Assembly (NCBI GenBank): GCA_002285055.1
Contig: NQYJ01000001.1
Span: forward strand, 248,001-312,000
Length of the DNA: 64,000 nucleotides
Reading direction: 5' to 3'
Source: Candidatus Izimoplasma sp. ZiA1
GTDB taxonomy: Bacteria; Bacillota_I; Bacilli_A; Izemoplasmatales; Izemoplasmataceae
The stretch's first letter is position 1, and each line of letters starts with the position of its first letter. Positions 38,558-46,924 of this stretch are shown piece by piece. The position numbers and the translations under genes are program-made. Under the pieces are notes generated by a model. The model was not told where the DNA came from and ran no database searches. It was given only the letters and a program-made list of their open reading frames with translations.

Positions 38558-39895
38558 ATGAAAATGACTAAAGAAGAGATTTTACGAAATGCCAAGGAAG
38601 AAAATGTTAAGTATATCAGATTATGTTTTACAGATATTAATGGAGTTTTAAAAAATGTGGAGATTCCTTCCCGTAGTTTAGAAGATGCATTAGATAACAA
38701 TGTAATGTTTGATGGATCTTCAATTGATGGGTTTGCAAGAATCCAAGAAGCAGATATGTATTTATATCCTGATTACAATACATGGTTGATTTTATCATGG
38801 GAAGTAACAACATATGGAAAAGTTGCAATGCTGTTTTGTGATATATACTTACCTACTGGAGAACCTTTTAATGGAGACCCTAGACAGACTTTAAAAAGAA
38901 ACATGAAAAAGATGAAAAACTTAGGATTCAAGAATTTTAATATAGGAGTTGAACCGGAATTCTTTTTGTTTAAACTAGATGAGAAGGGTAATCCTACGTT
39001 GGAATTTAATGATAATGGTGGATACTTTGATCTAGCTCCTGTTGATGGAGCAGAAGATTGTCGAAGAGATATAGTTTTAGAGCTTGAAAGACTAAACTTT
39101 AAAATGGAAGCTTCTCATCATGAAGTTGCTCCAGGACAACACGAGATTAATTTTGAGTTTGACGATGCTTTAGAAGCATGTGATAATCTACAATTGTTTA
39201 AATTAGTAGTTAAAAACGTAGCCAAGCGACACGGGTTACATGCTACTTTTATGCCAAAACCAATTGCTGCAATTAATGGTTCAGGAATGCATACTAATTG
39301 TTCTTTAACTGATTTAGATGGAAAAAATGCGTTTTATGATAAATCAAAAAATCTTGAACTATCAGATACAGCAAGAATGTGGATTGCTGGTATTATGAAA
39401 CATGCAAGAGCATTTACAGCAATTACAAACCCAACTGTTAATAGTTATAAGAGACTAATTCCTGGTTATGAGGCTCCTTGTTATATTTCTTGGAGTGATG
39501 CCAATCGTAGCGCTATGGTGCGAATTCCTGCTGTTAGAGGAAGAGGAACAAGAACAGAAATCCGAAGTGTAGATCCAAGTGCAAACCCATATTTAGCAAT
39601 GAGTGTTATACTTGCCAGTGGATTAGATGGTATTAGTAATAAAATGGAAGCTGTTGATCCGGTATATATTAATCTTTATGAGATGAATAGAGAAGATAGA
39701 GAAAAAATGGGGATAAAAAACTTACCAGAAAACTTGAAAGATGCGTTAAAAGAACTTAAAAAAGATGAAATATTGATAGAAGCTCTTGGAAACCATGTAT
39801 TTACTAAATTTTATCAAATTAAGAAAAAAGAATGGGACGAATTTAGAATCAGTGTAACTGACTGGGAAATAAATAAATACTTAAAGTTAATTTAA
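38558..39895 (+). CDS. glnA: Glutamine synthetase, type I
   Basis: I prefer ATG 38558 (445 residues, [20 protein letters not shown]); ATG 38555 is only a few bases from GGAGGAG. GlnA makes glutamine from glutamate, ammonia and ATP, forming dodecamers. [14 protein letters not shown], the latch loop [13 protein letters not shown], metal ligands EPEFFLF and [16 protein letters not shown], and [17 protein letters not shown] are present. Length and the lack of an adenylylation insert fit the Gram-positive I-alpha class. No GlnR gene is adjacent; instead an ANTAR protein and a terminator-type leader suggest control by antitermination. Confidence 0.97.
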   Translation: MKMTKEEILRNAKEENVKYIRLCFTDINGVLKNVEIPSRSLEDALDNNVMFDGSSIDGFARIQEADMYLYPDYNTWLILSWEVTTYGKVAMLFCDIYLPTGEPFNGDPRQTLKRNMKKMKNLGFKNFNIGVEPEFFLFKLDEKGNPTLEFNDNGGYFDLAPVDGAEDCRRDIVLELERLNFKMEASHHEVAPGQHEINFEFDDALEACDNLQLFKLVVKNVAKRHGLHATFMPKPIAAINGSGMHTNCSLTDLDGKNAFYDKSKNLELSDTARMWIAGIMKHARAFTAITNPTVNSYKRLIPGYEAPCYISWSDANRSAMVRIPAVRGRGTRTEIRSVDPSANPYLAMSVILASGLDGISNKMEAVDPVYINLYEMNREDREKMGIKNLPENLKDALKELKKDEILIEALGNHVFTKFYQIKKKEWDEFRISVTDWEINKYLKLI

Positions 39896-39920
39896 TAGGA
39901 AATGGCTTTGTTATAATAAA

Positions 39921-39950
39921 AAAACTGAATAGATATCTATTCAGTTTTAT
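39921..39950. terminator. Bidirectional terminator between glnA and hslO
   Basis: AAAACTGAATAGAT is followed directly by its complement ATCTATTCAGTTTT and then T-rich sequence on both strands. The hslO stop codon lies inside it. Confidence 0.85.
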
Positions 39951-40818
39951 TTTTTATTTCAGATATTAGATCTTTAATTTCTTGTTTTGTAAACTCGTAA
40001 GTTGAATTACAAAATTGACAGTTTGTCTCAATTTTTTCATCTTGTTCTAAGAGTTCCTCTAGTTGAGTGGGACCTAAAGATATTAATCCCTTTTCAAATT
40101 TTTCTTTTGAACAATCACATTTAAAACTTAAATCCATTTTTTCAAGTAGTTGATAATCACCATTTGTTATTTCTTTCATCATATCTTCAGGTGTGTAGCC
40201 TTTATCAACCATTTCACTAACAGGTAGGATAGTTTTTAAAATAGACTCTATCTTTGAAATAGTATCTTCTTTACAACCAGGCATAAGTTGCAGTATAAAT
40301 CCACCACTAGCCTTTACAGAGTTATCTGTTTCTACTAAAACACCTAACCCAACAGCTGAAGGTATTTGTTCACTTGATGTGAAATAATATGCAAAGTCTT
40401 CTGCTATTTCACCTGTTTGAATTGCAACACTGCTAGTAAACGTATCTCGTACTTTTAAGTCCTTAGTTACATGAATAAAGCCGTTTCCTACTGCGTGACC
40501 CACATTAATTTTACCATTATTATACTGCATAAAAACATGAGGGTTTGAAGCATATCCACGCACTTCACCTTTTGTGTTTGTAGTTGCTACCATACCACCT
40601 AGACTTCCATCACCTTGAACTCTAATTGAGAGTTCAGAATCTCCTTTATACATTGCACCCATAATTACAGATGTTGTTAGGAGTCTTCCAAGAGCCGCGG
40701 CAGAAGATGGCCATAAATCGTGTACTTTTTGTGCATGAGCAACTAGATTAGTGGTTTTAGCTGTATAAATTCTTACAGTTCCACCAAATGCATATGCTTT
40801 AATTAAATAATCATTCAT
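39937..40818 (-). CDS. hslO: Redox-regulated chaperone Hsp33
   Basis: The 293-residue holdase chaperone is activated by oxidation of a C-terminal zinc centre. All four cysteines are present as FKCDCS and NCQFCNSTY (about residues 233-268). The N-terminal fold shows SSAAALGRLLTTSVIMGAMY, LSIRVQGDGSLGGMVATTN and GEIAEDFAYYFTSSEQIPSA, all Hsp33 blocks. It is a single gene on the minus strand with an extended -10 promoter (TATAAT at 40840-40835) and RBS AAAGGTGAT. Confidence 0.97.
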   Translation of the reverse strand: MNDYLIKAYAFGGTVRIYTAKTTNLVAHAQKVHDLWPSSAAALGRLLTTSVIMGAMYKGDSELSIRVQGDGSLGGMVATTNTKGEVRGYASNPHVFMQYNNGKINVGHAVGNGFIHVTKDLKVRDTFTSSVAIQTGEIAEDFAYYFTSSEQIPSAVGLGVLVETDNSVKASGGFILQLMPGCKEDTISKIESILKTILPVSEMVDKGYTPEDMMKEITNGDYQLLEKMDLSFKCDCSKEKFEKGLISLGPTQLEELLEQDEKIETNCQFCNSTYEFTKQEIKDLISEIKNKTE

Positions 40819-40872
40819 AATATCACCTTTTCGTATTATATCACAAAAATATTATATTAAAAATCAAACACT

Positions 40873-40901
40873 TTGCATTTTCGTTATCTTTTTTGTAAAA
40901 T
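40873..40901 (+). promoter_or_regulatory. dusB promoter
   Basis: TTGCAT (40873-40878), 17 bases and TAAAAT (40896-40901). Confidence 0.6.
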
Positions 40902-40929
40902 GTAATAGATATGTAGAAAGAGTGGTATT

Positions 40930-41913
40930 ATGTGGAAGATTAGAGATTTAGAAATTTTAAACAAAGTTGTAATTGCACCAATGGCTGGAGTTTCAAATTA
41001 TGCATTTAGAAGTTTGGCCAAGGAATTTGGTGCTGGATTAATATATGCTGAAATGGTTAGCGATAAAGCTTTAACTTTTGGGAACTTAAAAACACAAGAA
41101 ATGACTAAAGTGAATAAGATGGAAAAGCCTTTAGTTATGCAAATTTTTGGTAGTGACATAGAAACCTTGGTTGTGGGAGCAAAATACCTAGATCAACATT
41201 CTGATTGTGATATCATTGATTTAAATATGGGATGTCCTGTAAATAAAATAGTAAAAAGTGGCTCAGGATCTAAATTAATGTTAGAACCACAAAAAGTTTA
41301 TGATATAGTGTCAATTCTAGTTAAATCGGTTAAAAAACCAGTAACAGTTAAAATAAGAAGTGGTTGGGATAAAAACAGTATAAATGCTGTGGAAATCGCT
41401 AAATTATGCGAAAAAGCAGGAGCAAGTGCAATTGCAGTTCATGGTAGAACTAGAAGTATGATGTACTCAGGGAAAGCTGATTGGGATATTATTAGAAGAG
41501 TTAAGGCAAGTGTTAATATTCCAGTAATTGGTAATGGAGATATAAAAACACCAGAAGACGCAAAAAGAATGCTTGATGAAACAAAATGTGATGCAGTTAT
41601 GATTGGTAGAGCATTATTAGGAAATCCTTGGCTAATTAAGCAAACTTATGATTACCTTGAAACTGGAAGTTATGAGAAGGAAATAAGTTATCTTGAAAAG
41701 ATAGATTTTACTAAGAAACATATGGAAAAGTTAATTGATTTAAAAGGTGAAAAACTTGCTGTTTTAGAAATGAGAAGCCACGCTGCTTGGTATATAAAAG
41801 GACTAAAGGGTAGTTCTCATGTAAAGAGGGAAATAGCTAAAATTAGCACTCAGAAGGACATGCTTACGTTACTTGATGAATATATTAAATATATAGAAAA
41901 AGATGAAATCTAA
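40930..41913 (+). CDS. dusB: tRNA-dihydrouridine synthase
   Basis: The 327-residue FMN enzyme reduces uridines in tRNA D-loops. [33 protein letters not shown], the catalytic cysteine in [47 protein letters not shown] and [14 protein letters not shown] are DusB-type motifs. Gene and paralogue type follow similarity to Bacillus DusB; other Dus classes cannot be fully excluded. It converges on hflX; the two stop codons overlap. Confidence 0.95.
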   Translation: MWKIRDLEILNKVVIAPMAGVSNYAFRSLAKEFGAGLIYAEMVSDKALTFGNLKTQEMTKVNKMEKPLVMQIFGSDIETLVVGAKYLDQHSDCDIIDLNMGCPVNKIVKSGSGSKLMLEPQKVYDIVSILVKSVKKPVTVKIRSGWDKNSINAVEIAKLCEKAGASAIAVHGRTRSMMYSGKADWDIIRRVKASVNIPVIGNGDIKTPEDAKRMLDETKCDAVMIGRALLGNPWLIKQTYDYLETGSYEKEISYLEKIDFTKKHMEKLIDLKGEKLAVLEMRSHAAWYIKGLKGSSHVKREIAKISTQKDMLTLLDEYIKYIEKDEI

Positions 41914-41932
41914 TTGATTTCATCTTTTTTAT
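41899..41932. terminator. Bidirectional terminator between dusB and hflX
   Basis: AAAGATGAAATC pairs with GATTTCATCTTT around TAATT, with T-rich flanks on each strand. It includes the 3' ends of both genes. Confidence 0.8.
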
Positions 41933-43169
41933 TTATGTATTCACGATATCTACCTTTTAGGATAGGACTTAGTTCCGCAATTATAAGTGTTCCATTTTCA
42001 ATATACTCTTGGGTTAAAACATTTGCGTTTTGATTTAAGAATGCAACTAAATCGGATTTTGCATAAGGTATAAGCATCTCAACTGCCTCATAGTCCTTAA
42101 AAATTTCTGTTTCGACTAGTTTTAATATTTTTTCTATGTCATTACTGTCTTTTAAAGAAACTTCAATATAAGGGAAATTTAATGGTTTTAAATCGTTTAT
42201 CTTTAAATCTTGTTTGTTATAAAGATATATAGTATTTATATTCGATGCACCTAAATCATCTAAAACTTTTTTTGTTGTATCAATTTGTGATTGTTGATAA
42301 ATATTACTTGCGTCTACAACATGAATGATTAAATCAGCATCTTTAATCTCTTCTAATGTAGATTTAAATGATTCAACTAAATGATGGGGTAAGTTTGATA
42401 CAAAACCAACAGTGTCGGTTATAATAAACTCTTTATTGTTGTCTAATTTTACCAGTCTAGTTGATGGATCTAAAGTTGCAAATAGCATATTTTTTTCAAG
42501 CACAAATCTGCTTTCGTCATCACTTGTAAATTTCACAAAAGTGTTTAAGAGAGTGGATTTCCCACTATTTGTATATCCAACTATTGCTGCTTTTCTTATC
42601 TTAGAACGTTGACGTTTTTTTCTTTGTAGCTCTCTTGTGTTTTCTATTGATCTTAGTTCTGTTTTTAAAGACGAAATCTCATTTAAAATTTTTCTTCGAT
42701 CTAGTTCTAATTTTTTCTCACCAGGCCCTCTTGAACCAATTCCACCTTGTTGTCGGTTTAATGATTCGCCCAAACCGTTTAATCTTGGTCTCATATACTC
42801 TAATTGCGCAATTTCTACTTCTAACATTGCCTCTTTTGTTTTAGCTCTCTTTGCAAATATATCAAGAATTAAAAGTGTTCTATCAATGACTTTAATTTTT
42901 AGCTCGTTCTCTAAGTTTTTTATTTGTGATCCTGATAATTCAACATTAAAAATGACAAGTGTAGCATCAAGGTTTGTAATGAAGTCTTTAATTTCATCTA
43001 CCTTACCACTACCAATGTATAATCTTGAAGAAATTTTATTGATAGTTTGTGTTAAAGTATATAAAACCTCTATATCACAGGCCTCAACTAAGTTTTCTAG
43101 TTCTCTTAATTCATATTCAAATTCCACATTGTTGTGATTTGCTCCAACAATGATTGCTTTTTCTAACAT
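41910..43169 (-). CDS. hflX: GTPase HflX
   Basis: The 419-residue ribosome-associated GTPase splits stalled or hibernating 70S ribosomes. An N-terminal HflX domain with the glycine-rich linker [18 protein letters not shown] leads into a GTPase domain with G1 [13 protein letters not shown]3 [13 protein letters not shown] and G4 NKQD. The start is ATG 43169 after TGAGGTGG. It is separate from nrdJ upstream and convergent with dusB. Confidence 0.96.
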   Translation of the reverse strand: MLEKAIIVGANHNNVEFEYELRELENLVEACDIEVLYTLTQTINKISSRLYIGSGKVDEIKDFITNLDATLVIFNVELSGSQIKNLENELKIKVIDRTLLILDIFAKRAKTKEAMLEVEIAQLEYMRPRLNGLGESLNRQQGGIGSRGPGEKKLELDRRKILNEISSLKTELRSIENTRELQRKKRQRSKIRKAAIVGYTNSGKSTLLNTFVKFTSDDESRFVLEKNMLFATLDPSTRLVKLDNNKEFIITDTVGFVSNLPHHLVESFKSTLEEIKDADLIIHVVDASNIYQQSQIDTTKKVLDDLGASNINTIYLYNKQDLKINDLKPLNFPYIEVSLKDSNDIEKILKLVETEIFKDYEAVEMLIPYAKSDLVAFLNQNANVLTQEYIENGTLIIAELSPILKGRYREYINKKDEIN

Positions 43170-43196
43170 AATACCACCTCAGCTTAATTATACATT

Positions 43197-43222
43197 AAAA
43201 AAAGGCAATTTACATTGCCTTT
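43197..43222 (-). terminator. Terminator after nrdJ
   Basis: On the minus strand AAAAGGCAAT pairs with ATTGCCTTTT and is followed by a T-run, immediately after the nrdJ stop. Confidence 0.8.
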
Positions 43223-43226
43223 TAGT

Positions 43227-45758
43227 TTATAATCCGCACTTCAATTGTGCATTGCAGTTTGTACAAGTATGGCAACCACCAATATCTTCTACTGTTCCTT
43301 CTAAACAAATCGGACAAATATCTCCTAAATCAACTCCGATATTACGGTCTTGACGATCACTTCGTAATCCTTGAGTTTTAACTTCTTTAGGTTCTTTTAC
43401 CTCTTCATCTAAAGCTACACCTAAATCCTCAATACCAACTTGTTTAGGTTGTGTAGGTTTTTCATCTTCTTCTCTTGAAAGTGTTAAAACTTGGCTATCT
43501 CTTGAACCATCAACATAAACAGTTCCACCTTTTGCCCCACCTTTGTATAAACGCATATATACTTTTTCAACTTCTTCAACACTGTAACCTTTTGGTGCGT
43601 TAACAGTTTTTGAAATTGATGAATCAACCCAATGTTGAATTATGCACTGAACGTCTACATGTTCTTCAGGTGCTAATTCCATTGCTGATACAAAAGTATC
43701 TGGTAATGATTCCTTACTAAATTCAGGGTATACAGATAAATATTTGTCTACGATTGGTGCATTAACCTCAATAAATTTACCTAGTCTACCACTTCTAAAG
43801 TAACTAAATCCAAAGTATGGTTCTAAACCAGTTGAAACTCCCACCATAGTACCAGTTGAACCTGTTGGAGCAATTGTTAATAAATGTGAGTTTCTAATAC
43901 CGTACTTTTTAATATCATCTTGAATATTTTTTGGTAATTTTTGGATGTAACCTGATTGAATAAACGATTCCTTTGAACCAAATTCTTCTAAGAATGGGAA
44001 AGAACCTTTTACTTTAGCGATTTCTATAGATTCGCTATATGCAGTTACAGCAATAAATTTGAATAATTTATCTACTAGTTTATTACCTTCTTTTGAACCA
44101 TATCTGTGATTAGTCCAGATTAACAAGTCATGTAGACCCATAATTCCTAGGCCAATACGTCTTTCACCTAAAGCTTGGTTTTTGTTTTCATCCAAGAAAT
44201 AGTGAGTTTTATCAATTACATTATCCTGCATTTTAATTGCAGTTCTAATTGTTTTTTCTAGTTTTTTCCAATCAACATCTTTGTTTTCTAAATCAACCAT
44301 ATTAGCTAAATTTAAAGCAGCTAAATTACAAACAGAAAATGGAGCTAGTGGTTGTTCACCACAAGGATTAGTACATACAACTTTTTGTCCATATCCTTTT
44401 GCATTAGTCATTTCGTTGGCATTATCAATAAAGAAAATTCCTGGTTCTGCACTATATGTTGCACAGATATTGATTAAGTTCCAAAGTTCTTTAGCACGAA
44501 TAGAATAATAAGTCTTTAAGCGGTATCCCATAGACTCCCATTCTCTAACATCACCAACATGCATCCATTTTTCATCGTATGCTTGTTTTTCTTCTTTAGA
44601 ATAAGAATCAGTTGCTGGGAATCTTAATTCATACATTTCATCATTCTCTACAGCGTCCATAAATTGTTTTGTAATCGCAACACTAATGTTTGCTCCACTT
44701 AAGAATTCAGGATTATTAACTTCATAGTGTCCGCCCTTATTTAATCTTTCAAAAGCCGTATCTACTATTTGTTTAGTAAATGCATCTGGTTTAATCTTTG
44801 ATTGTTCCAAAATGTACTCATTGATTTGAATCTCTGATTCACTTAATGGTACGAATTTTAGTTTAGATTTTGCTGCATCAACAATTAGTTGTTCTTTATT
44901 TGTTTGAATCAAAAATTGTAATATTTTAGGATTTTGCATTTTAGAAATAATAAAATCAATAATATCAGGGTGCCAATCGGCTAACATAATCATTTGAGCT
45001 CCACGGCGTGATCCACCTTGTTCAACTAAATGTGTTAATTCAGATAAATCGTGTAACCAACTTACAGCCCCACTTGATTTACCATTAACACCTCTAGCAA
45101 GGGAATTCCTAGGACGTAAAGTTGAACCATTTGTTCCAACTCCACCACCACGACTCATAATTTCCATTACTTGTTTACGATGATCACTAATACCACCTCT
45201 TGAATCATGTATATGAGGCATTACAAAACAGTTGAAGTATGTAACATTTGTATTTGAGCCAGCTCCAAATAAAACACGTCCAGCTGGAACTAAGTTTAAT
45301 GAAGCCACTTCGTGGTAAAAATCATTGATAGTTTCTTTAGATTCATCTTCACCTAAATGGTTTGCTAAGCGCATAGCAATCTGTTCAAAGTAAAGTTCTA
45401 AAGGTTTATCAATTTCTCTTTTAGTTCTTTTAACACAATTATCTTTATCAGCGTCCTCAGTTGTCCCAAGGAACTCATCTTCTATTTGGATAGTAACATC
45501 ATCATTCTCTATAGCAAATACACGACCAACCCCTCTAGCTGGAAACTTAGAGTCGTGTTTAGTTATAGTAATAACAACATCACCGATTTTTAGTGTGTTT
45601 AATGATAAGTCTTTTTGAGTATATCTATCAAGCATTACAAGGCGGGAAACGCCTTTAAATGTCATTTTCATGTCTTCTGTGATAGGAAATAAGTGTTTGA
45701 AGTTTTCTTTGATATCTTTGTTTAGGCTTTTAATTGCCTTACTATCATATTTGAACAT
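43227..45758 (-). CDS. nrdJ: Vitamin B12-dependent ribonucleotide reductase (class II)
   Basis: The 843-residue enzyme reduces ribonucleotides with an adenosylcobalamin-generated radical, so it works with or without oxygen. An N-terminal extension (MFKYDSKAIKSLNKDIKENF) precedes the barrel. There TYFNCFVMPHIHDSRGG holds one redox Cys (about 175), VCTNPCGEQPLAPFSVCNLA contains the radical-site Cys (about 463), and SHLLTIAPTGSTGTMVGVST is also family-specific. The C-terminus has paired cysteines (CPIC, CHTCTNC, LKC) that relay electrons from thioredoxin or bind zinc. No NrdR box or cobalamin riboswitch is evident upstream. No NrdAB or NrdDG is in the window. Confidence 0.96.
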   Translation of the reverse strand: MFKYDSKAIKSLNKDIKENFKHLFPITEDMKMTFKGVSRLVMLDRYTQKDLSLNTLKIGDVVITITKHDSKFPARGVGRVFAIENDDVTIQIEDEFLGTTEDADKDNCVKRTKREIDKPLELYFEQIAMRLANHLGEDESKETINDFYHEVASLNLVPAGRVLFGAGSNTNVTYFNCFVMPHIHDSRGGISDHRKQVMEIMSRGGGVGTNGSTLRPRNSLARGVNGKSSGAVSWLHDLSELTHLVEQGGSRRGAQMIMLADWHPDIIDFIISKMQNPKILQFLIQTNKEQLIVDAAKSKLKFVPLSESEIQINEYILEQSKIKPDAFTKQIVDTAFERLNKGGHYEVNNPEFLSGANISVAITKQFMDAVENDEMYELRFPATDSYSKEEKQAYDEKWMHVGDVREWESMGYRLKTYYSIRAKELWNLINICATYSAEPGIFFIDNANEMTNAKGYGQKVVCTNPCGEQPLAPFSVCNLAALNLANMVDLENKDVDWKKLEKTIRTAIKMQDNVIDKTHYFLDENKNQALGERRIGLGIMGLHDLLIWTNHRYGSKEGNKLVDKLFKFIAVTAYSESIEIAKVKGSFPFLEEFGSKESFIQSGYIQKLPKNIQDDIKKYGIRNSHLLTIAPTGSTGTMVGVSTGLEPYFGFSYFRSGRLGKFIEVNAPIVDKYLSVYPEFSKESLPDTFVSAMELAPEEHVDVQCIIQHWVDSSISKTVNAPKGYSVEEVEKVYMRLYKGGAKGGTVYVDGSRDSQVLTLSREEDEKPTQPKQVGIEDLGVALDEEVKEPKEVKTQGLRSDRQDRNIGVDLGDICPICLEGTVEDIGGCHTCTNCNAQLKCGL

Positions 45759-45893
45759 TTTTGTGCCCCTCTCTGATTAAATAACGTATTGCTATTATAT
45801 ACCAAAATAACTTAAAAAGTCAGTCTTGACAAATCAATGACAATATGAAATGTGCCTATCTTAGCTCTTAACTATGAAAAAAATATTTTTGAG

Positions 45894-45926
45894 AAATTAT
45901 GAAAAGCCCTTTCATAATTTTTTTTG
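45894..45926 (+). terminator. Orphan terminator-like hairpin
   Basis: AAATTATGAAA (45894-45904) and TTTCATAATTT (45910-45920) make a perfect 11-base-pair stem with loop AGCCC, followed by TTTTTT. In this orientation no plus-strand gene ends here, so it could terminate a small RNA or limit stray transcription toward cdaA. Confidence 0.6.
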
Positions 45927-45988
45927 TCCTTATTTTTTAAAAATAATAGTGGGAAATTCCCTAAATTAAATATTTTAAGTGTTTTTTA

Positions 45989-46017
45989 TTTAAAAGGAAT
46001 TACATATTTGATATAAT
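45989..46017 (+). promoter_or_regulatory. cdaA promoter and nearby palindrome
   Basis: TTTAAA (45989-45994), 17 bases and TATAAT (46012-46017). The palindrome GGGAA-A-TTCCC lies 28 bases upstream and could be an operator. Confidence 0.55.
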
Positions 46018-46036
46018 AAAAATGAGGAGTGATATA

Positions 46037-46768
46037 ATGAGCAATTTTGATGTTTTAATACTTAATATTTATTTACTAGCAATATTTTCAATTCTAGTAA
46101 AATCAAAAACAAATCCGAAATTATATCGTTTGTTTAAACTCCTAGATGTGGCTTTGTTTGGTTATTTAGTTTCTATGTTCTTTACAGAAAAACTAGTTGT
46201 AATAGACACAATTGTAAAAGTTTTCCCTCTAGTTTTATTGATAATTACAATTACACAAACAGAAACAACGATTTTATTAAGAAAATTGGGAATTAATAAA
46301 AATAGATTATTCCAAAACACAATTGAAGATCAAATCAAAATTGAAATTATAAAAAGTGTAGATTATCTTGCAGGAAGACAAATTGGGGCAATTATAACAT
46401 TTGAAAAAGGAATAAATTTAGAAGAATATATCCAAGGAGCTTTCCAAGTAAACGCACCAATTAATAGCGAATTACTATCAACAATATTTTATCCAAATAC
46501 ACCGCTTCATGATGGAGCAGTAATTGTTCGAAAAAACCAGATTGTTTGTGCAGGAGCATATTATCCACCTTCAGATCGTCTTGATATTCCTAAAGAATTA
46601 GGTTCAAGACACAGAGCAGCGATAGGTATTAGTGAAATTACGGATGCCTTAACAATAGTTGTTAGTGAACAAACAGGGAAAATAAGTGTGGCAATAGATG
46701 GATATTTAGATCAAGATATTACAAAAGAAGCATTAATACTATATATTGAAAAGCATCTACAAGAATAG
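46037..46768 (+). CDS. cdaA: Diadenylate cyclase (c-di-AMP synthase)
   Basis: The ATG at 46037 follows GAGGAGTGAT, giving 243 residues beginning MSNFDVLILNIYLLAIFSIL. Three N-terminal membrane helices (to about residue 80) anchor a DAC domain. The DAC motifs are PNTPLHDGAVIV (DGA about 158-160) and LGSRHRAAIGISE (RHR about 189-191). CdaA makes the second messenger c-di-AMP, which controls potassium and osmolyte transport in Firmicutes. Unlike the usual cdaA-cdaR-glmM operon, it stands alone, closed by a terminator. Confidence 0.95.
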   Translation: MSNFDVLILNIYLLAIFSILVKSKTNPKLYRLFKLLDVALFGYLVSMFFTEKLVVIDTIVKVFPLVLLIITITQTETTILLRKLGINKNRLFQNTIEDQIKIEIIKSVDYLAGRQIGAIITFEKGINLEEYIQGAFQVNAPINSELLSTIFYPNTPLHDGAVIVRKNQIVCAGAYYPPSDRLDIPKELGSRHRAAIGISEITDALTIVVSEQTGKISVAIDGYLDQDITKEALILYIEKHLQE

Positions 46769-46790
46769 AAAAGCCGCAAGGCTTTTTTTA
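46769..46790 (+). terminator. Terminator after cdaA
   Basis: AAAGCC/GGCTTT with a short loop and T7 tail follows the stop codon. Confidence 0.8.
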
Positions 46791-46891
46791 TTTAATATAT
46801 AGTGGGTCTATTTAGTTGCTATTTGAGTTATTATTAAGTAAGAGGTCTATTGTTCAATTTTTCTTATTAAATATACCTCGAATTTAAAATA

Positions 46892-46900
46892 TGTTATAAT
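46892..46900 (+). promoter_or_regulatory. Extended -10 promoter of the CrtI-like operon
   Basis: TG-T-TATAAT with no clear -35. GGTCTATT occurs twice upstream (about 46804 and 46851), a possible operator repeat. Confidence 0.5.
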
Positions 46901-46924
46901 AAGTAAAAGAAATAAGGTGATTAT

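Larger units (their letters stand above)
45759..46036. other. 278-base divergent intergenic region between nrdJ and cdaA
   Basis: It holds no gene I can support. It contains a minus-strand TATAAT for nrdJ near 45796-45801, an isolated terminator-like hairpin (45894-45926), the palindrome GGGAAATTCCC (45951-45961) and the cdaA promoter. Confidence 0.7.

Noticed and set aside
42637-43137. 166-codon plus-strand open frame
   Set aside because: It is antisense to hflX over conserved GTPase sequence and has no start-site support.
45759-46036. Cobalamin riboswitch upstream of nrdJ
   Set aside because: No B12-box-like core or long structured leader is visible; the nrdJ promoter appears to be close to the gene.
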